Shown piece after piece: positions 20,733-32,850 of a stretch of 64,000 nucleotides of DNA. The translations under genes were made by a program, and so were the position numbers. Origin of the DNA: Pohlia nutans (taxonomy: Eukaryota; Streptophyta; Bryopsida; Bryales; Mniaceae); the NCBI GenBank assembly GCA_022496805.1, contig CM040103.1, positions 7,210,001-7,274,000 on the forward strand, in the 5' to 3' direction. The notes under the pieces were generated by a model that was not told the DNA's origin, did not search any database, and was given only the letters and a program-made list of their open reading frames with translations. Each line of letters starts with the position of its first letter. Positions within the stretch are counted from its first letter, which is position 1.

Positions 20733-21948
20733 AGCGGACGACAGAACAACGTCCGGGTGAAAACCAAGAGGGCGCGCGAATCGAAACCGGTGCGGGACGA
20801 AGAGGAGTATCCGGAGGAGATCCGGACTTATGAGCAAGCTCCCCGGGATGAAGGACCGGAACTGGAGGACATCCCCTTACGAGAATCGGAGGAGGACTTT
20901 CTCAAACCGGTTAGGGAGGCATTAGAAACGATGGAAGGTAAGTACCGCCCCATCTGTACTTCGATGAAGGAAGTTGGGCGTGTCCTCCAGAGTACACAGG
21001 TGGAGAGGTACCCGGAGATCGTCCAGCGAATGAGGAAGGAAGTAGACAAGCTTCGGAGGGAAGCTTTGGAAAGGAGCTTGGCACTGGTAAGGCAACAGGA
21101 TGAGATCCGGGCTCTGAAGGAGCAGAAGTCTCCCACTTACCAGCTCCTCACATCACTGTTCAGACCGGATGGGGAGGCCCAGACAGAGGCCCGGTTGTAC
21201 CGGGAAAGGATGAACGAAGCCAGATTGGACGGTATCGCCCAAGTAACGAATGTGGCGAAGAAGTACGCCGCAAGGGTCGAGGCAGGATTGGTGGAATTTC
21301 GGAAACTGCTGGCGGAGCATCAAGCAAGATTTCCATCCGGGTCCGAACCGGATGAGAGGGTAGCAAGTCAGAGAGGTATGAATGTACCCTTAGCCAGTAG
21401 TGAATTGTTGGCCGCATTCCATGTATCGCAGGAGGCACCCAGAACGGGAGAGATGGATAGGATGATGGCCGGAGGTCAATCCACTCCGGAACAGACTTCA
21501 AGACCAGCTGCGAGTCCGGTGGTGAGTATGCCGCGGAGAAATCCGGATGCCAGTATCGGAGGGGACCAATCGGAGGGCAGTCTGGCTAATTTGGCAGACC
21601 AGGCTGCTGATTTGGCGGAGATCGGAACCACCCCGGGTAGGAAGTTAGGACCCGAGGAAGACCAGGAGGTAGACGGCCAACCGGATGTAGGTGACCAAGA
21701 AGACAGGACGGATGCCGGTGAGCCAGAGGAGTGCGAAGTGGATGCAGGCAAACCGGAGGAACACGAGACCCAGGAGGACGAGCCGGATGGGAGTTAACCG
21801 GAGTCTGAGGGGGAAAGTGACCAGGAGGAAGTCCGGGAGCGCCGCTCCAAGAAGATGGAGGATGCTTCTCCGAAATCTGACCAGGAAGAAGACGAGGGCT
21901 CTGAGGGCGATAGGATCAGTGAACCGGAAGGGCAGAAAGTGCAGTAGG
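20733..21948 (+). pseudogene. 5'-truncated acidic, coiled-coil ORF with an internal stop
   Basis: The frame is open from the CACTA terminus to a TAA at 21795-21797 and continues open in the same frame to a TAG at 21946. It encodes a charged protein: a central K/R/E-rich region at about residues 90-200 with heptad-like leucines, then a long acidic tail rich in E, D, G and P. There is no ATG near its left edge, so the original start was probably cut off at the CACTA insertion. Codons and flanks are rich in CCGG and GGAT, unlike the neighbours. I do not recognise the family; a retroelement Gag-like protein or captured gene is possible. Confidence 0.5.
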
Positions 21949-23165
21949 ATCCGGATTGCAGTGTAAACCGGATCAGGCTAGGGAGTAGGCATTAGGCTTG
22001 GTAGACTAAACCCGCTTGTGAATAGGACCTTGTCGTGGTAGGTTAGGTGTTTGTTTTTTCCAGTTGGGTAAGATTAGGATCTTTTGGATGAGATTTCCCT
22101 TGATTTTTGGATCACGGGTTTGTAGGATCTGGGCGGGAAATCCGGACCGGTGGCTGAGGGCCACTACTTGCCCAGGAATGCTTGGCATTCTTGGGGTCTT
22201 CTTGTATTACTGTTTTCTTGAAAGCAAACTGCTGTAGAGCATTATCCAAAATTTGTATGTGCTGTGGGGTTGTTTGTGGAATGATACAGTAGTCAAGAGT
22301 CCCTTAGTAACCGGGTAGGCCGTCCGGGTTCTTGAGTGATTTGGGTGCGAAGTCTGAATATGGTTTTTGGGTGATTTGAGGACTGTTTGAAAGAGTGGTT
22401 TCTAAGTTCCGGACGCTAGGTAATTCGGGTTAGTGGCTGGGCAGGTAGGAGGGGGTACTCCGGGTTGCTCAGAACTCCTGGACGGGTAGTCCGGTTGAGG
22501 TGCCAGCACTCGGAAGGTCCAGGCTAGGAGAAATGCGGGATCACAGGAGTAAAACAGGGCGCTAGAATTCCTGAATATTAGTTTCGGATTCCCCGGATAA
22601 TGTCTATTCCGGTTAATAAGTCGTTGTAGTAATTGGGAGAAAGGGGAAACCGGATCGCGCTTGCGTGACACGGCTGCCGGTTGGGTTAAGCTAGCAGTTG
22701 AAAGGGCAGTACGGTAAGTACCCGGGATTAGGAGTTTTGTTAGGATAACCGGTAGATAGTGAATTTCCCATCACTTGAATCAGTAGGGAGGGGTGTGTCT
22801 TTCAATCCAGCACCACTAATGTGAATGGAGAACCCTCTGAGGAGAAACAGAGGTTAAACGAAACCGGATCAAATAATAACGGTAGACCGGGAGAGAGGAA
22901 GATTAGTAGAAGTCCTCCCTGGAAGGATACCGGATCTAGTTGTAACCGGGTCAGCCAGTAGGAGGAGGCCCGGTTTGGTAGGAAAGAGGAATTCAGCTGG
23001 TGATAAAGAGAGAGAGATCACCAGTCCGGGACCATCTCCGGAAGCTTTCCACTTCACAGAATCTCCGCGGAACGATAACCCGGAAATCACCTCTACGAAT
23101 GCTCTTAATACGAAAAAGTGCGTTCTAGGGGAATATCCGGTATCACGTGCTACGACATATCTCAT
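21949..23165. other. CCGG-rich non-coding stretch following the acidic ORF
   Basis: The unusual composition of the preceding ORF continues here: many CCGG, CCGGAT and AACCGG words, and no long frame beyond 98 residues. It appears to be the non-coding remainder of the same unknown element. Composition returns to the AT-rich background at about 23165. Confidence 0.45.
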
Positions 23166-23699
23166 TTAACAAGTGCCCCTCAGGTTGTTATCTAACAATG
23201 TGTTGAAATTATCTATTTGTAGTCACATATACAGAATGTAAGGGGATATGAATTTTGGAATCTGCTGAAGTACGTGGGAGTGTAAATGTAATTTGTTTAG
23301 AATGTAAGCGATGGTCAGTTGTATGAGTTACAAAGAGTTCGTACGCAGCTGTAGAAGATATGTGACTACAACTGAAGTATATCTGTAGACGGATAAATTG
23401 TTTTATGAATTTGTTGATGTGAGGATCGTGTTGCTAGTCTGATAATTGATTTGAAAGATAGATACAGTAATGAATGAAGGAATTGAAGGTCATACATGTT
23501 AAAGGGCAATCTATTTTTGGGAAGGTACAGGCTAGAAATAAAAGAGTAGTAATTGCCAAAAGTTGGACGCATAATGAGCTGTATACGTGGTACATGGAAT
23601 TATTGATGTGGAGCACACTTGAACGACGGACAAAATAATGTGTTAACAGTGAGCACAATAGGAACTTATATGTGGATGTTCCGTATTGTGTTCATCGTT

Positions 23700-23981
23700 G
23701 CATGGGACACTGCAAGGTCCTCACGTTCGACTAGAAAGGGGAAGGACACTGCTGCACAGCACAACGGTAATGTGAATGAAAATCCAGCAGGTGAGGGGTC
23801 AGAATGTAATTCCAGGGACGAGTACATTAAGAAGCTACAAGCTGAGCTTGGGGAACTGAAGGCAGAACGCGGCATTGGATCGTCCTCTCAAACATTCATG
23901 CAGTCACAGTCAGCTGTACCAAAGAAGAAGAACGACACCAGTGGGAAGAAGGAATGCAATGAGTGGCTTTTCCGCAAATAG
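23700..23981 (+). CDS. Possible exon, hydrophilic coiled-coil fragment
   Basis: The 3' part of a frame ending at 23981 is hydrophilic. It has an RSTRKGKD-like basic start, an acidic N/G/E-rich stretch and a short E/K/L coiled coil before a lysine-rich end. Composition looks coding, unlike its flanks, but no start, splice partner or domain could be identified. It may be a leftover transposon ORF. Confidence 0.25.
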   Translation, partial: AWDTARSSRSTRKGKDTAAQHNGNVNENPAGEGSECNSRDEYIKKLQAELGELKAERGIGSSSQTFMQSQSAVPKKKNDTSGKKECNEWLFRK

Positions 23982-26843
23982 TATGGGCCCTCAAATACTT
24001 CTGCAAACGTGAAATTCATATTTATTATAGTGTAATGGAATTTGAAATACTTCATCATGGAAATCTGAAATGAGGATCTTGTGGCGTTCCAGACTCCAAC
24101 GCGAGGGCGGGGGAATGCGTCACAGACCAACACTGTGCGGGAGTGACAGGGAAACGGAACAGTGGCGTCCACTGATGTGAAATGTTCTTAAAAAATGATC
24201 GACAAATTGACAAATTCCATGGATTTAGGATGCCGAGTGATGGGTCATTACTGTTCTGTATGTTTGTATACAGATTTTGTAATGGTACGAAGATGTTACT
24301 TGAAGTTGTCGTGTCAGATGTTAGAAGTGGGATGTAGACAAGATGTTGTCAGGATTCTAGTAAGTAATACAGTTTGGACTGATGGAACTATAGAATATCC
24401 GGATGTCAACAATAACAATCCATATTATAGGACCTTACTTACTAAAACTGTATATATGATGACAATGGAACATACTAAATGTTTTGTTTTGATTGTAGTT
24501 CCACTGTTTTACAGAAATACAGAATATATATTAATAAGCACATGTGTAACGTGAGAATGGAAGGTTTTTGCTAGCATTGCATAGATCTGACAGATGTTGT
24601 GTGATATGTGGCTCCTGTTGTCGTAACTGTCGACCATGTTATGTACACAGATGGCGTACTATAATTTTAATGCTGCTTTATCCTAAACAGTCATTATATG
24701 TATAGTATAATCGTAATGTTGTCCAAGTGGTATTTGGGAATTGTATGTTCAAGAATATGACGTTATGCAAATACTGAGGGTTACACTATGATGTACATGC
24801 TTTATACGCGCATTTCTGTAACAGTGGCTGTAATCATGTGTAGAAATCATTGCATAGTGGAGTTTTTCACAGGGGCATCGTCGGATAAATGTACGTATTC
24901 CCATTGCAGGAATTATAAACTGGAATGTGAGTGGCTACCTGACCCTTGTTTTGCCTGAACTACAATAGGGTGTCGGTGAAACAATAAGAAAAGGAAGGGT
25001 ATATTCTAGGTTGTTGTCTTATGCCAATGTTGGGTTGCCTCCAGCAGGACAAAGGATACACTGAAGATAGGGATGTTGTAACTATATGGATATGTTATAT
25101 GTCGTTAAATTAAAAAAAATACTCATTTGTATCTTACAGTGAGCGTTGGAAATGCAGGTAGAGCAGGGAATATGTGTAATTGGGTTATTTATCCTGGGTA
25201 AAGGAACCGTATCCATGTCAGGTACGTATATTCCGTTATGACGAAAATTTCTGAAACATATTTTCTAGGTTGACTTGTCATGTACTTGTGTTCGTATACA
25301 TGGAAATTAAGAATGTAAAGCATAACTAACTGTAAACTATGTCATTACACGTCGTACAGACAGCACTAAAAAAACACAGTGAAATCATACAAATTGCAAT
25401 AAAGCACTTGATTAACTGACAATGCAAGTAAAGAGAATCTGACCTTTAGGCCCACGTTCAGTAAGGTTTGATCATAAAGAATGTCAGAATGTTTGACCTA
25501 CATTTTTTCTATGTAGGGCAGGGGTTTCATATAAACGAGACATGTTAATATTCATAGATGGATCATGGAGCATTGTCAGCAAAATTTGCTATCAATGGTC
25601 AGGATTATGGTAGGTGACACGGACTGCTGTGGAGTACTACGGAATGAAGTAAGAGGTATGTTTGGCTTTTTACTGGGCACGAATGAATCTGTAGTGAATC
25701 ACAGAAGGACGATGCACGTATAGGTGAATATTGGATTAAATCGCGAACAATATAATTTTATGTAGGACGCACTGTTGCTGATCGCAGGTGTAAATATGCA
25801 TATATGAAGACACAGAATGTTTTTGTGGTTTGTTATGCGGATATCACTCTGTGGGACCTGTGTTATCTGATGTATTAGTGTAGCCCCGTGTGTGATGGGT
25901 AAACGGCCCATTAAAGTTAGAGGTTGGAATTATTGAATGTCATGTGTAGGAGTGAACATAGCAATGGAAATATGGAATTGAACTTCTGATGCCGGAATGC
26001 AGCTGACATGGCAGGAAAAAGGCGAATGTGTCAAATGCAGGCCACTATGTACAGGAAGTGTTGCGAAAATATTACAACAGGAATGCGCAGATAGAAAGAT
26101 CCACAAACTCTATGCGAAAGGAAATATAACTGAAACATATACTGAACATCAAGGGATCACTTATTGAGGTATGTGCCCAAAATACGAATCATGCATTGTC
26201 AGAAAGCGCTGAGGGGTATTCAGCGTAATGGCTGCAAATATGAGTGTCATGAAAACAGTAAATAAAAAGAACAGTTGTCCACTGTATATGCAGTAGGAAG
26301 AACAAAAACTTAATGTTATGACCTTTTTAATTTATGATTCATATTGCTCTTGTAATGCATGTAATAGTGGATGACAAGAAATTGGAAAGCAATGAATTGT
26401 ACTTATGATGTATGTGCAGTACATATGGAGTGAACACATACTGAAGATGTGAACAAAAGCGGTTTTTACCAAGACAGGTCCAACTGAGACAAGGTGAGAT
26501 TATGCGGTGTAAGCAAGAATACTTTGGGTAACTAATGTACATCATGAATGAGTGAGCATAGTTATAATGTTCCTACCTCAGAACTATAACAGAAGTTTCG
26601 AGTCATTCACGTAACATTGAAAAGATGAAACGACATGCACAGCACGCTGTTGTTACGAATTATTATGTTCCGGAAATGTGCATAAATCTTTACAATGAAA
26701 TTGTAATTACAGTATGGTTACAATATGCCCATTCAAAATGATCATCGTTGGAACTCGCACAGGTGCAAATCGGGATCCACGCAGTGAATACGTACAGTAA
26801 TATTAACGAGTGATGATGGAGTTGGAGCGCGCGTCCAGAGTAG
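23982..26843. other. AT-rich intergenic region
   Basis: No gene, terminal repeat or tandem array could be supported in this 2.9 kb. Frames are short on both strands and show no domain. Confidence 0.4.
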
Positions 26844-27249
26844 CACTAGTACAAAACATAGTATTTTGCCACCAAGTTTTGCACCAATAAATTGGTGCAT
26901 TTTTAATGATGCACCAACTTTTGAATTATAATTAATTGGTGCTTTTGAACACTCTGTTGTAAAACAAAAAAAATATTCACTTCATTTCGTTGATATTGCA
27001 AATCACGTAATCCTCTTCAATTTAAAAATTTTGAAATATCAATTTTTTGTGAATTTTGAATGCTGTGAAATTTGAATGCTGTGAAATTCGAATGCTGTGA
27101 AATTTGAATGCTATAATATTTGAATGTTGTGAAAGAAAAGTGTGCTGCCCGGAAAAAATTCGGGCTGCCCGAAGCTGCCACCACACCTTTGACTTCGCTT
27201 TATGTCAACGCCAAGTCCACTCATCACCACGGTCAACCCCCAAGTCAAG

Positions 27250-27347
27250 TCCACATCATCACATGCCACCATGGAGTTCGAACCCATGACCTCGTGGTTA
27301 TGGGTGGAGAGTCCACCACCACTAGCCCAAGCCACTTCTCATGAACA
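27250..27347 (-). mobile_element. tRNA-related SINE-like head inside the CACTA element
   Basis: On the minus strand an A-box-like TGGCTTGGGCTAGTGG is followed about 45 bp later by a B-box-like GGGTTCGAACTCC. This is the arrangement of an internal RNA polymerase III promoter in tRNA-derived SINEs. Two degenerate relatives lie at 54575-54690 and 54915-55025. Confidence 0.5.
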
Positions 27348-27399
27348 AACTCTTTGAAAAATGGATAATATACAATCACCAAAAAAAATTCAGCAATTT

Positions 27400-27990
27400 A
27401 CATTGTTTGATAAAATTTTCAAACGGTCATAACTTTTGCAATATAACACATTTTTGAACGTTTTTTTTTTCATGGGTAGGTATTGTAATGAGGAACGTAC
27501 TCCAATTAAAAAAATTAGTAAAACATTTAGGAGTTTTTCTCTATTCAATTTAAAGTGACAGCAGAGTTAGAAAAGCATGTAGTAATGTTTAAACCTTTAT
27601 AACTTTTGCAATATAATACATTTTTTATCGTTTTTTTTTTTCATGGGTAGGTATTGTAATGAGGAACGTACTCTAATTAAAAAAATTAGTAGAACATTTA
27701 GGAGTTTTTCTCTATTCAATTTAAAGTAACAGCAGAGTTAGAAGAACATGTAGTAATGTTTAAACCTTTATAACTTTTGCAATACAATACATTCTTTATT
27801 GTTTTTTTTTTTCATGGGTAGGTGTTGTAATGTGAAACATACTTCAATAAAAAAAACTAGCGAAAAAGGTAAGAAAATTGCTATATTCAATTTAAAGTGA
27901 CAGCAGAGTTAGAAAAACATGTAGTAATTTTAAACCTTCATAACTTTTGCAATACAAAAAAATTTGAACATTTTTTTTCACGTGTAGATG
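27400..27990. repeat. 178-bp tandem repeat inside the CACTA element
   Basis: Roughly three full copies and a diverged fourth are present. Each contains CATAACTTTTGCAATA, a T-tract, CATGGGTAGGT and CTCTATTCAATTTAAAGT in that order. Divergence increases towards the right. Confidence 0.85.
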
Positions 27991-28704
27991 TTGTAAAGTG
28001 TTTGATGAGGAGCTCTTGTATTTTAATAATAAGAGGATGTTTTCTTGAAATTCACGTAGAACATAATTCATGTATTTTTTGTAATTTAAGTAATTCCTGA
28101 CATTCATGTATTTCTTGCAATTCGTGTAATTTTTGAAATTCATATAATTTTTGTAATTCACATATTTCTCAAAATTAATATAGAACATAATTCACCAATT
28201 TTTTTGTATTACGTGATATTTGTCAATATTTGAAAAATGATGTGTATAAATTATGATACTTTGTTGAACCACGTGATGTGTATGTTGTTGCTATGTATGA
28301 GAAATCCTTGAAAAAAGATATGCAACATCATAAACATAAATTTCATACGTAGATGGATATCGTAATCCTGAATACATGATATCATTATACAAGGGTTTTT
28401 TTTGCATCGTTGAAAAATTATAAAACTATGAAAAACTAAAGTACAAATTAAACGTGAAAAAAATAAAAAGTAAGGAATGAAATGAATTGGTTATGTCTCA
28501 GTTGCCTTTAAAATCCAACAATATAGAAATAATGAATATTGCATTGTTAATGCTGTCAAATCCAAATAAATTTCACGTACAAACATCAATGGAAGTAGGA
28601 GGTTTTTTTTACCACCAATGTTGGTGTCACATTGCACCAATATACAAGTTTGGTGTTTTTTGCAAAGTTTGGTTGGTGGCAAATCACCATGGTTTGTACT
28701 AGTG

Positions 28705-29470
28705 TAGTGCCATGAGAGTTGCGGAATTGAAAAATAGCCGATATGGTAGTCAGTGAAGTTGATACTGACAAAATTAGACGCTCTGTAATCCGTGAGGCAC
28801 GAAAGTTTGGTAAAGTAATAGTAAGTCGGTCCTGTTAGTGACAAACAGAACGTAGCAACGGAGTTGTGTAGGTGAGCGCATCCATAAGTAGAAGCTGAGG
28901 AGACGTGTACGATTGGGTTCGTAGCATATTATTACGTCCACAGATACTGAATCGGGGTTTACGAAGCAGATGTTGTAATACCCTAAATTAGAATATTTGA
29001 AAAATCGCATAATACGGCCAAAAAAGTTTCGGACCAATCACATCATGACAAGTCGTTTATAAAAAGCACCTTTGCTGTGTAAGAGAATGCCACACGTCCA
29101 ACAGGAATTGGACTAAAATTATGAGACATCCACGTAATTTAGAACGACATTCATCCGTAGAAAAAAGTAGGTTAAATTTACAATGCAAGTGAATGTCAAA
29201 TGTTTTCTACCACATCAGTTTCGACTCACAATAGCAAAAAAAACGCGACAGTAAATGAGTGAAGTAAATTACTGATAGTAACTACCGCAATGACATTGCC
29301 CAAAAATTGCGCACACGTGGCAAGCGATGCCACCTTAGATGTTTAGAGCACTCAATATGATTGAGTTGGCGTGCCACGGAGGATGACATCGACTGCACAC
29401 AAGACCGACTCAACAGTATGGTGTCAACAGATTCCTGTTGTGCGATGATCGCCTCAACGCGTCCAAAATG
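28705..29470. other. Intergenic region left of the copia fragment
   Basis: No gene was recognised. A stop in the copia frame lies at 29469. No protease or integrase pattern and no clear long terminal repeat could be seen. Confidence 0.35.
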
Positions 29471-29531
29471 ACAGAATCCTTTAACAGTTTTATGTTACAA
29501 ATCTGTTGGCCCGGTCACAGTTTCTCTAGTA

Positions 29532-31574
29532 GTGTCGAAGGACGTGAAGATTATTGAATCTACCCATGTCGATCTACCTGATCTCGAAGAATGTGGAGTT
29601 GGCACTATTTCGGGAGGAACAGTTCCAGATCACTCATTGTTGGCACCAGAAACTCCGGTCCACTCACTGTTGGCACCCGAAACTCCAGTCCACTCACCAC
29701 GTCCTACATTTTCGGCCACTTGCTCAGATAGTGACAGAGTCCTTATCTCTGGACTCTCGGCATATGGCTCGGCCAGCTCGTCTTCATCCGCTCCTTTACA
29801 CCTGCTGCAACCTGATCTTCCTGATCCGACACCTTCGCCGACATCTTTGGCACCGCACACGACGCAGTCCTTTACACTTGGGCCACGATCAAGTCAACAA
29901 GTTGCACAGCTGGCAACTCCCCAGTTGCGTCGGTCTTCACGGGAGAGACGACCTCCACCGCACCTCGATGGATACGCAGCCATCTGTGAGACTGTTGCAT
30001 CCATTGACTTTATTCCCCATGACGGTGAAGACCTGCAATACAACGATGTTTCTCATAATCCTCACTGGATTGATGCCATGCAGCGAGAATATGATTCTAT
30101 CATGAAGAATCACACTTGGGATCTTGTATCGCTACCACCCGGCAAACGTCTGATTAGTGCACGTCGGGTGTTTAAGCTGAAACCAGGCGGTACCGGCCAA
30201 TCTCCACGATACAAAGCCCGGTTGGTTGCCCGGGGCTTTGAACAGATACATGGAGTCGATTATGACGAGACTTTTGCGAGCGTCGTTAAATGGGAGACAA
30301 TACGAATAATTTCAGGCGTCGCGACTCACGCAGGTTGGCCTCTCCGACACCTCGACGTCGAAACAGCATTCCTCAATGGCATACTTAAAGAGGAGGTTTA
30401 CTTGACTCAACCACAAGGCTTCGTGATCACCGGCCAAGAACGACTCGTCTGCCGTCTTCGCCGATCCCTGTATGGACTAAAGCAGAGTCCACGCACCTGG
30501 TACTCAAGAATTGATGCGACACTTCACCAACGCGGCCTCACACGCAGCGACGCGGACAACAACTTGTATTACTGCCATCAAGGTTCGCAGATTCTCATCT
30601 TAATACTATATGTTGATGATATCCTTGTCACAGGCAGTAGTCCACACTTGGTGACACAGCTCATTGAGGATCTCAAAGCTGATTTTTCCATGACTGATCT
30701 CGGTCCGGTACAAAAATACCTTGGAGTGGAATTTCATCGCACTTCACACGGGCTGCTTCTCCATCAGACCTCGTTCGTCAAGGAGATTCTCCATGAATTT
30801 GCACATCTAGATTGCAGACCCAGTTACATCCCTTTGAACGAAGGACTACGTTTGCGCCGGGACATGGGCAGCGCACTGGTTGATGCCACAGCATACAGAC
30901 GGATCGTTGGAAAAATTCTTTATGTTGTGAAGACACGAGCCGACATACTGTACGCCACCAACATGGTCAGCCGATACATGAACCAGCTTCAATCAACTCA
31001 TCAAGCCGCAGCCACAGGTATACTTCGCTACTTGAGTCAATACCCTTCACTAGGAATATACTTCGCAGCAGGGGAGGAAAACATCATTACAGGATACTCT
31101 GATGCGAACTATGCACAAGATGAGGATGATCGCACCTCCACAGGCGCCTACGTTTTTTTTCTCGGTAAAACTCCCATTTCATGGAGTTGCAAAAAACAGA
31201 GCATCACCAGCCGTTCAAGTTGCGAGTCGGAGTATCGGGCACTCAGCAATTGCACAAGTGAGGCTATTTGGATTCGTAGACTACTTTTAGAACTGAGACT
31301 TCTACCTACGGGACCAACACCGATCGGAGTCAACAACCAAAGCGCAATCAAACTCACGCGCAGTCCAGTCTTTCACGACCGCACAAAGCATTTCGAAGTG
31401 GATTTACATTTCTCAAGACAGAAGGTCGAAACTGGGGAGATTTCAGTGGACTACGTCTCCACGAATGAACAACCTGCTGATGTTCTGACAAAAGCACTGG
31501 GAAGAACAAAGTTTGAATCAGGGAGGAATATGCTTAACCTCAAAAACCTTGTTGAAGTGTTTGATCTCACGTAG
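29532..31574 (+). mobile_element. Ty1/copia retrotransposon fragment: reverse transcriptase and RNase H
   Basis: A 680-codon open frame (open from about 29472) starts with a linker like that after copia integrases (SKDVKIIES). It has a low-complexity S/T/P region, then a copia-type reverse transcriptase: WDLVSLPPGKR, KARLVARGF, LDVETAFLNG, SLYGLKQSPR and the catalytic YVDD at residues 360-363. RNase H follows, with the GYSDANYAQD, SRSSCESEYR and FHDRTKHFEVD blocks. Gag, protease and integrase are absent, so it cannot be autonomous. The frame has no stops or frameshifts, suggesting a recent insertion. Long terminal repeats were not found. Confidence 0.9.
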
Positions 31575-31781
31575 AGTTACAACAGGTAGCTACTTAGTTC
31601 ACTATATTTTCCAAGCGAGAAAATCCTTAGCTTCTCCTAGCGTTCTAAAACTTTTATATTGTGCTCCTTTATAACCTACAACTAGTTGTTCGCATTGAGG
31701 CCATGAAGTATAAATTCCTGTCTTAATGCCCCGCCTCACGGCATAGTATTTCTGGATTCTCTCTCCCGAAGCAATCGGCAC

Positions 31782-32069
31782 TCATGACCCGGCAGTGCAA
31801 GGCTCAGTTGTAGGAAAGCCATGCATTTGACCTTGCTCACTACTCAGAGAGGGATGGTAACTGGAGTCAAGACCGAGTGGCACCAAGCGCTCACTCTCTC
31901 CCACTCCTGCAACGCCATCTTCACGGAAATTCTGCTGCAAGTTTGCCGACGAAGGATCGCTTGTCTCCAGCTGCGGGAAGGCGTGTCTCTCTACATAATG
32001 GATCAACTTCGAAAGCTGATGTTGCAGGAAGACCAAGAACGCCCACAGGGAAATCCATAGTGCACGAAC
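31782..32069 (-). CDS. Possible last exon of an unidentified minus-strand gene
   Basis: On the minus strand a long T-rich tract and CTATGCAG precede a 95-codon open stretch. It begins with a hydrophobic W-rich segment (ALWISLWAFLVFL), then HYVERHAFPQLE, and ends in an S/G-rich tail. The acceptor is strong and the composition looks coding. No upstream exon could be matched between here and the PDI-like fragment, so the gene may be truncated. The opposite strand also has an open frame, so the call is tentative. Confidence 0.3.
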   Translation of the reverse strand, partial: VRALWISLWAFLVFLQHQLSKLIHYVERHAFPQLETSDPSSANLQQNFREDGVAGVGESERLVPLGLDSSYHPSLSSEQGQMHGFPTTEPCTAGS

Positions 32070-32850
32070 CTGCATAGGAAACAAAAAAAAAACTAGATTA
32101 GTCTCAGCTAGTCTTTGATTGCAAGCTTTTTCATGTAGTTTAGTTGTTCTTGACTTACCGGTGCTCGCTCACCAACTCTTCTCAGATCGTCCATCGTCAA
32201 AGGACACTGTGTGCAAGAGAGGGTGTTGAACAGCGTGTATGCCCACCGTTATCTTATCCTCTGCTCTCATCGATCTGTTCCCTGTTCCCACTTGTTTCCC
32301 TTTGGGTACTTATGGTGGTTCAGTTTCTCATTTCAATCGAACGTTCTGTTTCCCTCTACAATGATTCCTGTGAGTCCGTTTATGTCAACAGTTCTATCCA
32401 GCCACCATAGCATAATAGAGCAGTGCAATGGAGCATCCTTTTGAAACTGGATTGAAAGAGAATCTTCAATTAGATCCACTTTTCTAAGTAACCAGGGAAT
32501 GCCTTTTGTATTCCAAGATTTTTGGGACAACGATGTCATTGCCACGGATTCTTAGTTTTCTAATTGTAACTAGATTGTGGTCCATTGCAAAATGGTGTTG
32601 GCTCCCATTGCTTTATTATGCAACGACGCTAGTTTAGATTCTTCAATTGAGTTTCTTCACTTAGGCTCCAGCAATCTCTAGGTTAATTACTCCAAAGTCC
32701 GTTCAAGCTTAGTTGGATTGTGGCTCAATATTATATCTGAAGCACTTTGCAGTGCCATTAGGAAAGAAATCGACACTTTCAGTTTCTAGATATTGTCCTG
32801 CAAGACCTGTAATGATGTGAGCTGTCGATTGATTTTTCTTTTGTCTGCAG

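Larger units (their letters stand above)
26844..28704. mobile_element. Complete non-autonomous CACTA element
   Basis: The left end is CACTAGTACAAAACATAG and the right end is GGTTTGTACTAGTG. Both sides are flanked by the trinucleotide TAG (26841-26843 and 28705-28707), the 3-bp target duplication expected of CACTA elements. Subterminal regions repeat TTGGTGC/GCACCAA and CCACCAA/TTGGTGG motifs in both orientations. The interior carries about four tandem copies of a 178-bp unit and a SINE-like head, and no transposase, so it depends on a protein made elsewhere. Confidence 0.9.

Noticed and set aside
27104..27344. Short frames of 61-74 residues on both strands
   Set aside because: They lie over the SINE-like head inside the CACTA element and conflict with each other.
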